This document shows, piece after piece, positions 32,541-44,540 of a stretch of 64,000 bases of DNA (the first letter of the stretch is position 1; each line of letters begins with the position of its first letter). The DNA lies in NCBI GenBank assembly GCA_030686995.1, contig CM060707.1, positions 87,406,472 through 87,470,471 of the forward strand, given 5' to 3'. This DNA comes from Artemisia argyi. Its lineage: Eukaryota; Streptophyta; Magnoliopsida; Asterales; Asteraceae. Both the position numbers and the translations under genes were made by a program. Under the pieces are notes generated by a model that made no database searches, was not told the DNA's origin, and was given only the letters and a program-made list of their open reading frames with translations.

Positions 32541-32543
32541 ATC

Positions 32544-35500
32544 TGTCACACCCCCAAAATCGGGTCCAGCGGAAGCATACATGTAGCTGGGGTGTAACTC
32601 AATTGATATCACAACACTAGTTCAAAAATGGTTTGCACTTGAATCATTTTGGATAAAATAGTTAAATCAAAATGTTGAATTTACATTGTTAAAAGTAATG
32701 CGGAAGTAGGCCATTAAAATAGTTAAAAACGGTCCCCAAATGAATAATCAGAGTCTTCTATGACCATGCCATGCCCTGCCAAAACCTCCTGTAGCGTGCC
32801 ATTGGTTAATACCTGAAAATACATGCTAAAGTGTCAACACAATGGTTGGTGAGTTCATAGAGTCTTGTGAAAAAGAATGTAATGCATTGAAATGAAGATT
32901 CCCCAGCAAAGGCATCGTAAATCCACTCAGTTCCAAGTCCCGCCATAAGAGACTTGTAACCTGTGTGTTTACAACCCACTGCCAAATGTAATAAGTTTGA
33001 TACAAAAGCATTGTAATTCAGTAATAAGGCTGATGCAAAGGCATCGTATTTCAGTAGTAAGACTTGATGCAAAAGCATCGTATTTCAGTAATAAGACTTG
33101 ATGCAAAAGTATCAGGAATTTATCAGTAATTTTGTATGTACAATAGCCCAAGTATAAAGTAAAGTACTAAGATTTCAATAATGAAACCCACATTGTCTCT
33201 TAAGCTCATGGCCCCGAAGCTAGACTTTGTAATGCCCCAACAGAGTGTTTACCAGACACTCACTTGATAAGACATGAAATGCATTCGTCCCGTTGGAGCA
33301 ACCCAACGCGAATGGAGGCGTCACCCTCAATAGATCTATTCACTCACTCTCGCTTAGTACTTGAAATTAACGGTCCATGAAATAAAGGGGACTTGTCGTG
33401 ACGTGGTAATAAGACTACTTAAGCAATGTAAGAAACTTTATACTTTGGCATTGTACAAAAATAGTTGCTGCAATGTATTCTCCCCCATGGGATTTGAAAT
33501 CGTATAAAAGTATAACACGAGTATTTAAGCATGTATCTCCCCCAAAGAGTTTGTAAAGTAATTAAACCAGTAAAAGTGGGGCTATGACTCACCTGATATG
33601 ATGGTACCATGAACATGTAATGAGCTGAAAAACAAGGCGCGTACACTAGCCGCAACCTAATATGAATGATGAACGATCTACTTTAGATCATGAAATGATG
33701 TTATGAATGTCCATGCACATGTTTCTATACCACTCTACTCTTTGGAAAAACACTTGTGTTATCAAAAATATGTAATCCAAGAATTTGGAAAATATTGCTA
33801 TTAGAAAATATAAATAGCTAGTTATAATATATATATACTTATATATATATAACGTAAGTTTCCATGTTAGCGTTGAAATACTCGGGTTGTAATCCTTGAA
33901 ATGATGAAAACATACTCATAATAACTAATACTACGTTAGTTATAAAGCTCGGTACTTGATATTACTTCTAGCTCAAAAATGTACTTCGTAGTTTTTGCGC
34001 CAAATTTAATAAAAGCTGTCAATTATAAAATGGTTTTAGCCGATATTCAAACGAGTATATCTTTGTCGTTACTTGTCCGTTTTACTTGTTCTTTATATCC
34101 ACGGTTTCGTCTTAGTATGTAGTAATATATTTTGGAAAGCTCGGCTCCTCCGGGTTACGTCTAAAGTCTCTTTTTGTCCAATGAAAAACGTCCAACAGCA
34201 TACATTTTCAGAAAAATACTTTTCGTCTACAATCTTGCAAAAATCATAACTCCTTCGTTATAGACTCTTTTTAATCCATTCTTTCGCCTACGGATTCGTT
34301 TTTGAAAGTATTTTCTAAAAATTTTGCCAAAGTTTCCTTGGTGTTTACTGATTTTCCAGATTTTTACAAAACGGAACAGCATGTCTAAAATAGGTTCCAA
34401 ATCAAGTTTCCAAGGTTAAAAACTAATTTCTACCATCACCAAACCTCTTGTAATCACCACATGGCTAATCTAATCTTACCATACACCTTCTTAGGGTGCC
34501 ATGGACTCCTAACCAAGTTATTAGAGCAAGGGGATTCATAACAAAAAAAAGTTAGGGTTTGTATGTTTCTTTTTAGCCAAAATAAAGTGTGGTATAGCTA
34601 CTTGTACATGGTTTTTAGCATGATACTTATGAAATACATGTAAAAATAGGATGATCCATGAAAAAATAAAGATGAAAACTTACTTGACAAAATGAGATGA
34701 TTATTGGATGATTATGCTTGATGTTCTTGTGTTTTTGTTGCTTGATTCTTGATTAGGCTTGTAAAATGAACAAGTTTGTAGCTTTAACTTTTGGAAAATG
34801 ATCACTTGATCATGGATCTTGGGGAAAGTCGTGGTTTTGGTGGAAAAGATGAGAAAGAAGAGCTTTTGATTCTCAAATTATGTATGTTATGTGTTTGAGG
34901 TGTTTATGTAAAAATATTTAGTAAAGTTTAGGATATAATGTATAATACTAGCACATGGTTAAAATTGTTAGTCATGTGGTCTAGGGATGTGCTCATGGCT
35001 GATTTTCAATGTGAAAAAGGGTAGCAAAGTCGGTTTTGATCACTTAGAAAATATAGTGTAGCGTTAAGTGTTATTACGCGTTATTCGTTAAAATCGGGTA
35101 CCGGGTTTAATAGCAATAAACGTTCACGAAGTTTACCGGGATGAAATAAAGTTATAATAATGTTGAAAACATATTAAAAATATGTTGGGTACATTTACTG
35201 AGTGATCGGGTGATTATTGTTTAGTTTTAACGAAAACCGTCGTTATATTCATACGCGTACGTTAAAAATAAAATAAATTTCCAAAATACTGGGTAACTGA
35301 ATGTTATAATTTTTATGATGTTAAAATGGATATAAAAATATGTCGGGACCATTGTGGGAATATTTAGATATATTTGTCGTGTATAAACCGGGTGTTAACG
35401 TTTATTATAATTACGTATACGTAAAAACGTTAAATGTACTGAATATAGAAATTTGAAAATCCTGAGAGTGGTATAACATGAATATGCTGTTATGATGATA

Positions 35501-35837
35501 TGCAGACTATCCCCAGTCCGTATGCAGTGTCCTTAGCACTAATGAAATGAATTCGCACCTAAACCAAACCGGTTACGCGAATTTGAATACCCGTAAACTA
35601 AATTTACGATGAAATGAGTAATGCAAGTGAATGATGAAAACTTTTCCGGAAATGAATAGTGTTCAGTGAATAGTAAATTTCCAAAAAGTTTCTCAGAACA
35701 TCAAACTGACCTCGAAAACGATGAATAGTAAAACGATGAATAGTGTTTTGATGAATAGTGATTTATGAATAGTAAAAAGTCGAAGTTTGGGAAAATGACC
35801 TGAAATGGTAAATGACGTGAAATGGTGAGTTGTGACA
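32544..35837 (-). repeat. LARD-2 5' LTR
   Basis: 3294 bp, from TGTCACACCCCC to GAGTTGTGACA on the plus strand. Essentially a copy of 28425-31718; noticed differences include CC/GG near the start, GG/GC in the region before the tandem repeats, and C/T near 35374. Confidence 0.95.
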
Positions 35838-37368
35838 TCAAGTTACATTATCACTAAGAAACTTTAAATGAACACAAATAACACAGAATCAAACAATAAC
35901 AACTATGTTTATAGAGAATGAGCTTAAAATGAATATATGGCTTACAATTGAAGGCCTGTGAGCATCAAAAACCAAGAACCAAAGGACCAAAGGACTCCTA
36001 ACTCTTCCCTTGAGGATCTAAACCCAATATCCACAGCTTCCTTGCTCCAATTCACCTCTGAATCACAAGAAATCAATTCCACTTCACAGTTGACTTTTTG
36101 TTGACCATTTTTGTATTTTTGATTTTTTTGAACTAGACTTAGTTTTAATGTAACTAAAAGCTTTTACAAGCTTTATGGGAGCTTATGTGTCCTATTTTAG
36201 TCCATATCAACAACATAAACTAACATTAAACCATAATTGAAATTTTTAATGAAAATTGTACAAAGTGGAATTCAAACTGAAATACTGAAATTCATTAATT
36301 AAAAAGATTCAAGTTACACTGATATTACTTAAACAATTACTAAAAAGCTTGAACTTACAATAAGATTGAGAAAATTACTTAAACGACTAATTTTACACTA
36401 AATTACACTAGATGATTCTTCTACTGCTTCTTTTTCTTTTTATAAGGAACCTCTAGGGTTTCTTGGACTTTCTGAACCTTTCCCACTTCACATTAGAACC
36501 GTTGGATGTCTTAAAAGGATCTCATCCTTTGAAAGGCATTTTGGTGCCAATTTTGTCAAAATACCATGTGGGTTTTGCTTGTAGAAATTATGAAGCAATT
36601 AAAACTCTTTGGATGTTTGTAGGAGTTGGGGGAGTGGTGTATAGGGAGCTGAGGTGGAGGAGGGGGTGGAGTATTTGGTGAGGTTATGCAGGCTCACGTG
36701 GGAGGGAGAGGTCAAAGGTTTGACCTTGGGTGGTTTATTTGAAACGGGGGAGTATATATTTTAGAAGGTGGGCTGGTGTTGGTGATGGGCCAAGGGTGTG
36801 GAGTGGGCCTGGAGTGATAAGGTGGTATTGGATTGGGTTATAATAACAAAAGGGGGTCCGGTTTGGTATTGGTGAATAACAAGGACCAAAAATGTAATTC
36901 CACCAAAGTTGAGGGGCTGTAGATGTAGGTTTTCCAAAGTATTCACAAGGACCACTGTTGCCAAACTCCAATAACACAAGGACCATTATTTTCATTTTCC
37001 ACTTTTAAAAATTCCCAAGGACCTTTTCTGTAAATTTTCAAACTCTAGGGACCAAACATGTAAATTTTCAAAACTTTTCACCCAAAGTCCATTTTTTTAT
37101 AACTTTTGATTTTTTGAAGGACTTGGGTTGACTTTTCTTAAAATAAATGCATAGGGACTATTTTTGACAAGTTTTGAAACTTGGGGGACTGAAACTGCCA
37201 ATATTGCAAACTTTGATCATTTTTCATTTGTTTTTGCTCATTTTGCTTTTAAAACATATAAAACACAATCCCTGGGATAATTTAAGTATTTTGATAACTT
37301 TTTGATTGTTTTTGTATGTTTTGGCAGTTTAAATATGACAAAGATGATCAGTGTTTGAGCACTCATCA
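35838..37368 (-). repeat. Athila-B 3' LTR, segment 3 (U3 side), starting with the right TCAAG duplication
   Basis: After LARD-2 the Athila-B LTR continues and ends GCACTCATCA at 37368 (TGATGAGTGC in element sense). 36870-37210 carries the degenerate GGACCA/TTGCCAA units. Homologous to 24400-25625 (Athila-A) and 49370-49896 (5' LTR). ORFs at 36463-36995 are LTR noise. Confidence 0.82.
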
Positions 37369-37380
37369 ATCCCCCACACT
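37369..37380 (-). other. Athila-B polypurine tract
   Basis: Element sense AGTGTGGGGGAT directly before the LTR start TGATGAGTGC at 37368. Site for plus-strand priming. Confidence 0.7.
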
Positions 37381-37394
37381 AAACTATTGCTAGT

Positions 37395-37838
37395 CCCTAG
37401 CAATCTTTTTAAAAAACTTGATGGATTTGAAGTCTCTTTACCAAAAGCCATCACTTCTGGAGTAGCGAAATGTATCAGTTCAAGTAAGAACTATGGTCCA
37501 CTTGATAACCATGTGATTTTTAGCAAACCACCAGCTTTCAACGGTTTTGATTTGTCTTTACCAAGAGCCATTTGCTCCTGGACTAGCCAACTCTTGACGG
37601 ACCTAGTCAACATCTTGGTGAGTTGATTACCAATTATGGTTTTTCCACTGCCTTTACCACAAGCCATAATCTTGCGGGCTAGCCAACTCTTTCACTTTTT
37701 AGGATATGGTGAGTTGATATACCATACAATTTTGGGCAAATTGCAAGCCGTCAACGGATTTGATGTATCTTTACCAAGAGCCGTTTGCTCCTGGATTAGC
37801 CAATCCCTTTGTCGGTTAGACATGGCGGACTGATAACC
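37395..37838. repeat. Four imperfect ~110-bp tandem repeats in the Athila-B 3' region
   Basis: Units at about 37401, 37511, 37631 and 37724 share TCAACGG(A/T)TTTGAT, TCTTTACCAAGAGCC, TTTGCTCCTGGA, TAGCCAACTCTT and GTGAGTTGAT. The plus strand stays open for about 90 and 65 codons, but the same repeat in Copia-1 contains stops. I treat it as non-coding. Confidence 0.75.
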
Positions 37839-38240
37839 ACAAAAATTTTTGAAATAAAGTGAAAAAAATTTTGAAATTTTGGCCAAAAACGGGGGTACTA
37901 GAAGATATATTGTGAAAAAATTCGCTAGATTTTCCCCCCACACTTAGAAATGAATATTTTCCTTAATATTCAAAGTCCCTGCTATTATGCCGACTCTTTG
38001 AATGAAAAAAGCCAATATTCGAATCTAACTGTGGAAACACCATATTTCACTTTATTTCTACATATATACACACATTTTTTTTAACTTATATACATATATA
38101 CATTTTTAAATAGCGGGGGGTTGGCCATTCCCCTACACTAAGATCGTAGAAAGTAGAAATAAATCAGAGATACGGGTGAAAACCCGTATTGTGCTATTGT
38201 TTTTGTTCATCGAGTCGCTAGCTTGACTCGATCCCCGAAT
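37839..38240 (-). other. Athila-B non-coding 3' region with two perfect hairpins
   Basis: No ORF. Just after the integrase stop (element sense) come ATCGAGTC/GACTCGAT (38209-38232, 8-bp stem, 8-base loop) and ATACGGGT/ACCCGTAT (38170-38189, 8-bp stem, 4-base loop). The rest is AT-rich with a T run near 38070. Confidence 0.7.
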
Positions 38241-39476
38241 TCAATTGTCCTTGGGGAAAGTTTGCAGATCCGGGACAACCATCGATGGTATGTCCTCCCC
38301 AAAGTAATGTTTTAACCGATGTCGATTCACTTTGAAATTTGGACCGTCATTTTGAGATAATTCGACGGTGCCATAAGGATAAACTTTAGCGATAGTGAAT
38401 GGACCAGTCCAACGGGTTTTTAGCTTTCCCGAGAAGATCTTGAGTCTAGAGTTGAAAAGAAGGACTCGATCACCAATGTTAAAAACACGGTTCTTGATTT
38501 TTGACTCATTAATCTTCTTTGTCTTTTCCTTATAGATCAAAGAGTTCTCGTAAGCTTGATCACAAAGTTCTTTTAATTCATTCAATTGAACTTTCCTATG
38601 ATCACCCGCAGTTTTGAGGTCAAAATTTGTATGCTTGAGAGCCCAATAGGCTTTGTGCTCAAGCTCGATCGGAAGATGGCATGCTTTCCCGTACACAAGT
38701 TTGTAAGGCGTACACCCAATGGGTGTTTTGTAAGCCGTACAGAAAGCCCAAAGTGCATCATCTAATTTATCCGACCACAATGCATGATTTTCACCTACGG
38801 TTCTTTCTAAAATTCTTTTAATGCCCCGATTGGAAACTTCTAATTGTCCACTTGTTTGAGGGTGGTACGCAGTAGAAAGACGGTGAGTTACACCGTACTT
38901 TTGCATGACTTTGTCTAATTTGTCATTACAGAAGTGCGTACCACGATCACTAATAATAGCACGTGGAGTTCCGAATCGGGCAAAAAGAGCTTTCAAGGAT
39001 TTCACAACTACTCGGGCATCATTAGTGGGTAAAGCTTTCGCTTCAACCCATTTTGACAAGTAGTCAACAGCCACGAGTATGTATTTGTTGCCATGAGAAG
39101 ACAGAAATGGCCCCATAAAGTCTATGCCCCATACGTCAAAAATTTCACAAACTTGAATTGCATTTTGAGGCATTCCATTCTTTTGTGAAATATTCCCGTG
39201 ACGTTGACAAGTGTCACAGGATTTGACCAATTCCTGGGCATCCTTGTAGATTGTGGGCCAATAAAAGCCGGAATCAAACACCTTTTTGGCGGTGTAGTTG
39301 GGATTGTGGTGGCCCCCCGTGGGACCAGCATGGCAAGCCTTTAAAATTTCAGTTGCTTCCTGACCATACACACACCGCCGGATGACTTGATCCGCGCAAA
39401 TTTTGAAAAGATATGGGTCGTCCCAGAAATAATTTTTGACATCCTTGAAGAATTTATTTTTTTGTTGGGACGACAT
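38241..39476 (-). pseudogene. Athila-B integrase (intact 411-codon stretch of a broken pol)
   Basis: HHCC zinc domain: H49, H56/57, C87 and C90. Catalytic core: D119 (VWGIDFMGP), D177 (ISDRGTHF) and E213 (TSGQLEVSN), giving the canonical D-D-35-E spacing. The C-terminal part contains [15 protein letters not shown] and the [12 protein letters not shown] segment of the gypsy GPY/F module; there is no chromodomain. The open stretch begins at an internal ATG because a frameshift near 39478 separates it from the RNase H part. Integrase would insert element DNA in the nucleus; here it has no intact polyprotein. Confidence 0.92.
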
Positions 39477-39477
39477 C

Positions 39478-41497
39478 TACCCGCAAGGTAGTTTGCAAAG
39501 TCGGCAAACCATGGGGTACTCGAATCTCCACGAAATGAAACCGCATTTAGGGTTTCGAGAGGAAATGTTTCATTTATTTCCTTTTTCTCGAAAGCATCTT
39601 GGTTAGGGTTTTCAAGACGGGAGAGATGGTCAGCAGCTAGGTTCTCGGCTCTTTTTTTATCATGAATAATGATATCAAATTCTTGCAGAAGGAGAACCTA
39701 ATGGAGTAGTCTCGACTTTGCATCTTGTTTTGCAAAGAGGTACTTCAAAGCCGAGTGATCCGTATACACTATGCTTTTGGTCAGTGTCAAGTATGGCCGG
39801 AATTTTTCAAAAGCATACACCACAGCTAATAATTCTTTTTTGGTGGTGGTGTAATGGCTTTGAGCCTCGGTCATAGTTTTGCTGGCATAATGTATAGGCT
39901 GAAAATGTTTTGTTTTTCGTTGCCCCAAGACTGCCCCTATCGCATAATCGCTAGCAGTACACATGAGCTCGAAGGGCAAGTCCCAATCGGGGGCAACAAG
40001 AATCGGTGCCTCAGTAAGCTTTTTCTTTAATGTTTCAAAAGCTTCCATGCACTCGGGGGAGAAGATAAAAGGAGCATCCTTTTCGAGGAGATGGGTCATA
40101 GGCCGGGCGATTTTAGAAAAATCTTGAATAAACCTACGGTAGAAACCAGCATGACCCAAAAAGCTCCTAACAGCTTTTACGGTTGTGGGATGAGGCAATT
40201 TTGCAATGACGTCCACTTTGGCTCTGTCAACCTCAATCCCGTTCTTTGAAATTTTATGGCCGGGAACAATGCCCTCTTTGACCATAAAGTGACTCTTCTC
40301 CCAATTTAGACATAACTTTGTGTCTTCACAACGTTTTAGCATGCTGTCTAAATGGGAGAGACATGATTGAAATGAATCCCCAATGACCGAAAAATCATCC
40401 ATAAAGACCTCCATAGTTTTCCCGATCATGTCGGAAAATATGGCCATCATACATCTTTGAAACGTGCCCGGAGCATTACATAAACCAAATGGCATACGTT
40501 TATAAGCGAATGTTCCAAAGGGGCACGTGAAAGTTGTCTTTTCCTGATCTTGCGGATCAATGGGAATCTGAAAGTAACCCGAGAAACCATCGAGGAAGCA
40601 ATAGTACTCATTCCCCGCTAATCTCTCGAGCATCTGATCCATAAAGGGCAGAGGAAAATGATCTTTGTGGGTGGCGTCATTTAACTTGCGATAGTCAATG
40701 CAGACACGCCAACCCGTAACTAATCGAGTTGGAATCAACTCATTTTCCTCGTTTGTGACAACGATAATGTCACCCTTTTTTGGAACACAATGAATTAGGC
40801 TAACCCAAGGACTGTCCGAGATAGGGTAAATCAATCCAGCATCAAGAAGTTTTAAAACTTCTTGTTTGATAACCTCATGAATTTTTTGATTCACCCTTCT
40901 TTGTTGTAGGACTGCTAGTTTGAAGTCATCCTCCATTAAAATCTTGTGTGTACAAAATTCAGGGTCAATGCCCTTGATGTCGGAGAGTCGCCAAGCAATT
41001 TCTTGTTTATGTGACTTCAAAACCTTTATGAGAGCAGCCTTTTCCTCAACACTTAAGTCTTTAGCAATTATGACGGGTAATTTATCATCACCCTCCAGAA
41101 ATGCATATTCAAGATGAGGCAGCAAGTCCTTAAGTTCAACCTCAGGGAAGTCATCAGTTTTCTCAACATTTTTTACTTCCTCTTTATGAAGTGTTTGTGA
41201 TAGAACAGGAAAAGGAGAGGGATCTTCGTTTAATAATCTCTCAAGTATGAGAATATCCCTCTCGGAGTCAATCTCTTGGTTATCGATTCCATCGGGAATC
41301 GAGTCACTTTTGAGAAAGGCCTCAATTTCTTCTAAGATGAAGTCACTTCCCTCAAACGGAGTGAGGGAAGGAGAAGAATTGGCTATGATGGGATGAGAAG
41401 ATTGAGTGAGGTTTTCTCTCGAAGAATTATCAATGAAACCTAAAATCTCTTGAGCATACTCCTCAGCAGCAACATCGATGAAATCTATTTGATTCAC
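39478..41497 (-). pseudogene. Athila-B reverse transcriptase and RNase H
   Basis: From the protease-RT linker (start of open stretch 41497) the frame covers RT at residues ~215-400: LLDAGLIYPISDSPW, CIDYRKLN, FLDGFSGYFQIPI, PFGLCNAPGTFQRCM and FMDD at 365-368 in EVFMDDFSV. RNase H follows: ASDYAIGAVLGQR, HYTTTKKELLAVVYAFEKFRPYL and YTDHSALKYLF. A TAG at 39698-39700 ends the open part. The frame goes on for ~70 codons with the linker to integrase before the shift near 39478. RT motifs and tRNA-Asp priming both point to the Athila lineage. Confidence 0.92.
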
Positions 41498-42715
41498 CGA
41501 TTCTCAGTCATAATTGGAGGAGTATCTCGAGGTTTGATTTAGGTTGAAGGTGATGGTTTCCGTTCCAACACGCAGTGTGATCTCTTACTCAAATACATCA
41601 ATGAGAGCACGCCCAGTTCTAAGGAATCCCCTTCCAAGAATGAGAGGGACCCTTGAATCGGCATCAAAGTCAATAATCACAAAATCTGCTGGAAAATGGA
41701 ACTTTCCCACTCTAACAAATACGTCCTCGGCAATGCCAAGTGGACGGGAAATTGAACGATCGGCAAGCTCTAAAGTCATGCACGTGGGAGTAAGTTCGGG
41801 AAGAGAGAGTTTCTTCCACACAGAATATGGCATTAGGTTAATGCTAGCATCTAGATCGGCCAAGGCGAAGCATTCAACCATACCCGGAAAAGTACAAGGA
41901 ATGAGAAATTTCCCGGGGTCTCCAAGCTTTTCAGGAAGCTTTTTCAAAAGAACTGCTGAGCAGTTCTCATTCAGAGGAGTTCTTGCCATCTCAAAGAGTT
42001 TTTCCTTATTACTTAACAGATTTTTGATTGTCGATGCAAACTTGGGCATCAAGAGAATAGCATCCGCGAAACTGATATCAAAGTGCAAATCTTGGAAGAT
42101 TTGGAAAAATTTATCCATTTGGTGATTAGCCTTTTCGCGGAGCTTTTGTTCACTGACACGTGATGGGTAAGGAATAAAAGTTTTGGATTTAGGGTTGTCC
42201 ATTGGAGTTTCTTGTGGTTCAAAGAAAACTCCAGGCTTACATCTGGTTTCAGGAATAACCTGAGGTTGGACGTGTGCTGTACTTCGTGAGCATGTAGGTT
42301 GCACCCTGTCCTTTGTCACCTCAGGTTCGCGTTCCACCACCTTTGGAGGAGAGGAAGAAGAGGTAGTAGGAATCGCGGGTTCATCATATGAAGCACCACT
42401 TCGTGTTGTGATCGCCTTAGCATGGCCCCTCGGGTTAGCGATCGTGTTGTTCGGTAAAGTAGTACCTGAGCCCGAGGGTCGATCATTTAAAGACTTCTTG
42501 ATATCAGAAATCTGGCTGACCAACATCTTGTTCAACTCTTCTTGGGACTTCATGAATTGCTTTAACAACTCGTCAGATGAAGGCCCGGTTGGAACAATGG
42601 CTTGATTCGGATTAGGAAAATTTGGAGCTCGATTGTTCGGATTGGGACCTTGATTTTGAAAATTACCCTGATTAGGGTTGTTGTTTCCATGAAAATATCC
42701 CGGATTGAAATTACC
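41498..42715 (-). pseudogene. Athila-B gag tail and aspartic protease, altered active site
   Basis: The frame continues from gag after the TAG at 42716. It has a Ser/Pro-rich linker, an Ile-Pro-Tyr-Pro-Ser-Arg block, then the retropepsin-like domain with ALADLDASINLM at residues ~236-247 of the 42568 open stretch. The catalytic triad expected as DLGAS (present in Athila-A and Gypsy-C) reads DLDAS here. PLILGRGFL follows. Stops at 41585-41587 and near 41506 break the link to RT; the frame itself is not shifted. Confidence 0.88.
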
Positions 42716-43987
42716 CTAACCTTGGTTTCGATTAAAGTTTCCTTGATGTTGGAAACCTTGGTTTTGATTGTGAAAACCGTGACCCTGGTTGAAGTTACCT
42801 TGGTTTTGAAAACCTTGGTTCACTCTATTTTGATTTTGGCCATGGTTTTGGACATTTTGGTTTTGACTAAAACCAGGAGGTCCAGGGTAGTGATGATGAG
42901 GACGATAGTTCGGGTCCATAGGAGGGCGGTATTGATTGCCTCCTTGATTTTGGGACCCGGCTACAGCATAAGCTTCATATGGAGTACCATCAGTAGTTGT
43001 GCAATTGTAGTAGGCATGCGGCCCACCACAAGTCACACAGACTTCCACTTTTTTAACCTCAGCAGGTGGAGGATGTTGTGGAAATGAAACTTTCTTTGTT
43101 TGGGCGAGAACCAAAGCTTGAATAGCTTCAGTGAGCTTGTCAATCTTAGCATCCATGCTAGATTGACTCACAGAAGATGAAGTGGAAGGACCCGCATTGA
43201 TTTGAGAAACAATCGGTTTGCTTCGTATAGAACAGACCTTGGACTTGTTTTCTATGATTTGCAAAGCTTCTTTTGTGGTTCTACTCAAGAAATTACCTCT
43301 CGCGGAGGCATTGAGAGAATCCTGATCAGCTTGGCTCACGCCATTGTAAAAAGTATCGAGTTGCATCAACTCTGAGAAACCATGATGTGGACACTTGCGA
43401 AGTAATTCTTTGAAACGATCCGACGCTTCACCAAAAGATTCATCATATTTCTGAGTGAACTTGGTGATTTCGTTCTTAAGACTCGTGGTCTTGGAAGGTG
43501 GGAAGAATTCATTCGCAAATTTTTTGACAAGATCTTCCCATGTCTCAATAGATCGAGGAGGTTGTTTTTCAAGCCAAATCCGGGCTTGTCCCTCGAGTGA
43601 GAATGGGACGAGGAGAAGTTTGATTGCTTCGGATGGGACATTCGTGTACCTGATGGTCGAAGTGATTTTATTGAACCATTGAATGTGAGCATGAGGATCG
43701 TCCCTCTCAAAACCGTAGAATTGACTTGAGGTTACAAGATTGAGTAACCCGGTTTTGAGCTCAAAATTATCAGCCACGATGGCTGGAACAACAATGGCAT
43801 CTCCGTAACCCTCGATGGGTGCTTGGAGAAGCTCACACATGGGGCGGTCTTCCGCCATGGTGACAGTGGGTGTGGCAACAATACAGATCTCAGATCCGAC
43901 TGTTGGTGCGGAACGTCTACGAGGTCTTCGAGGTTTCCTGACAAGCTCACGTAATGGGCTCGTGGACCTTGAAGAACGAGTGCGCAT
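42716..43987 (-). pseudogene. Athila-B gag
   Basis: ATG 43987 (MRTRSSRSTS). Retrotrans_gag domain at residues ~50-215 (LLQAPIEGYGDAIVVPAI, WLEKQPPRSIETWEDLVKKF, FFPPSKTT, CPHHGFSELM), then a Ser-rich linker, a zinc-finger-like CVTCGGPHAYYNC near residue 330, and a long Asn/Gln/Gly-rich tail (NQNVQNHGQNQN). It ends at a TAG at 42716-42718, after which the same frame continues, so this is a premature stop in a longer gag-protease ORF. Capsid protein of the particle in active relatives. Confidence 0.9.
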
Positions 43988-44517
43988 GCACTAGTGATAA
44001 AAACCAATCAAAACAAAATCGAGGCAAATCCACAGTGAACTTAAACCAATAATCACAAGCAAGTGGCTTCTTTAAAAAAGGTACACCACTCACAGAGATA
44101 CAAAGGAAAGTTTTAAATCTTTGGTTTGGGAACTTATTATGTCCACACCCCCAGTTGGTAGGTGTTCTGTCTTGGTTTGCAACGGTTGGTTTTTATGTAT
44201 GATTATTATTCACAAGAAAAGACGGATGTTTTGGGGTTTTTGTGTGTGGGTTAAAAACTTTTGGACAATATTTTTGGTATCGTTTTGTTTACCAAAATCG
44301 TATTTCTTTAAGAATCACCTTAAAAGAAACACAATATAGAAAAAGTAACGATCTGTTTTGTTGTTTTTTTTATTTTTTTGGTGTTTTAACACTTTAAGAA
44401 AAGTGTTAATGATTTTTTTTATGTTTTGGTTTAAAATTTACAAAAGTGGTGGTTTTTGTACAGTGATGATGGTGAAATAACACTAATCTCAAATAACGCT
44501 ATAAAAACGCGCACACC

Positions 44518-44535
44518 TCCCCGGCAGCGGCGCCA
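44518..44535 (-). other. Athila-B primer binding site (tRNA-Asp type)
   Basis: Minus strand TGGCGCCGCTGCCGGGGA, five bases from the LTR edge at 44541. Confidence 0.87.
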
Positions 44536-44540
44536 AATTT

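Larger units (their letters stand above)
31719..32543 (-). other. LARD-2 internal region, non-coding
   Basis: 825 bp. Starts (plus side) with the purine tract complement and the perfect 8-bp inverted repeat GAACTTCG-TCC-CGAAGTTC (31736-31754). Ends with the leader stem-loop and primer site. The minus-strand ORF at 31996-31574 crosses the LTR border and has no domain. Confidence 0.85.
28425..35837 (-). mobile_element. LARD-2: non-autonomous long-LTR retrotransposon, complete, near-identical LTRs
   Basis: Two LTRs of exactly 3294 bp (28425-31718 and 32544-35837) flank an 825-bp non-coding core, with TCAAG on both sides (28420-28424, 35838-35842). Orientation is minus: in that sense each LTR runs TGTCACA...TGTGACA, the primer site is at 32540-32529, and the purine tract GAGGGGAAGAC precedes the 3' LTR. 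By eye I noticed only about three differences between the LTRs, so this is the youngest dated insertion here. The palindrome GAACTTCGTCCCGAAGTTC and purine tract resemble the 3' end of Tekay/Del gypsy elements (inference). Confidence 0.95.
37369..44540 (-). mobile_element. Athila-B internal region (Ty3/gypsy, Athila type)
   Basis: In element sense: tRNA-Asp primer site, gag, protease, RT/RNase H, integrase, two hairpins, a tandem repeat block and a purine tract next to the 3' LTR. With the split LTRs the whole element would span from left of Athila-A to 49896 and lies inside Copia-2. No env-like ORF follows pol. Confidence 0.88.

Noticed and set aside
37351..37833. Plus-strand ORFs over the Athila-B repeat block as a possible gene
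   Set aside because: The homologous repeat in Copia-1 has stops in this frame, and no start context or promoter is visible. Kept only as a low-interest note.
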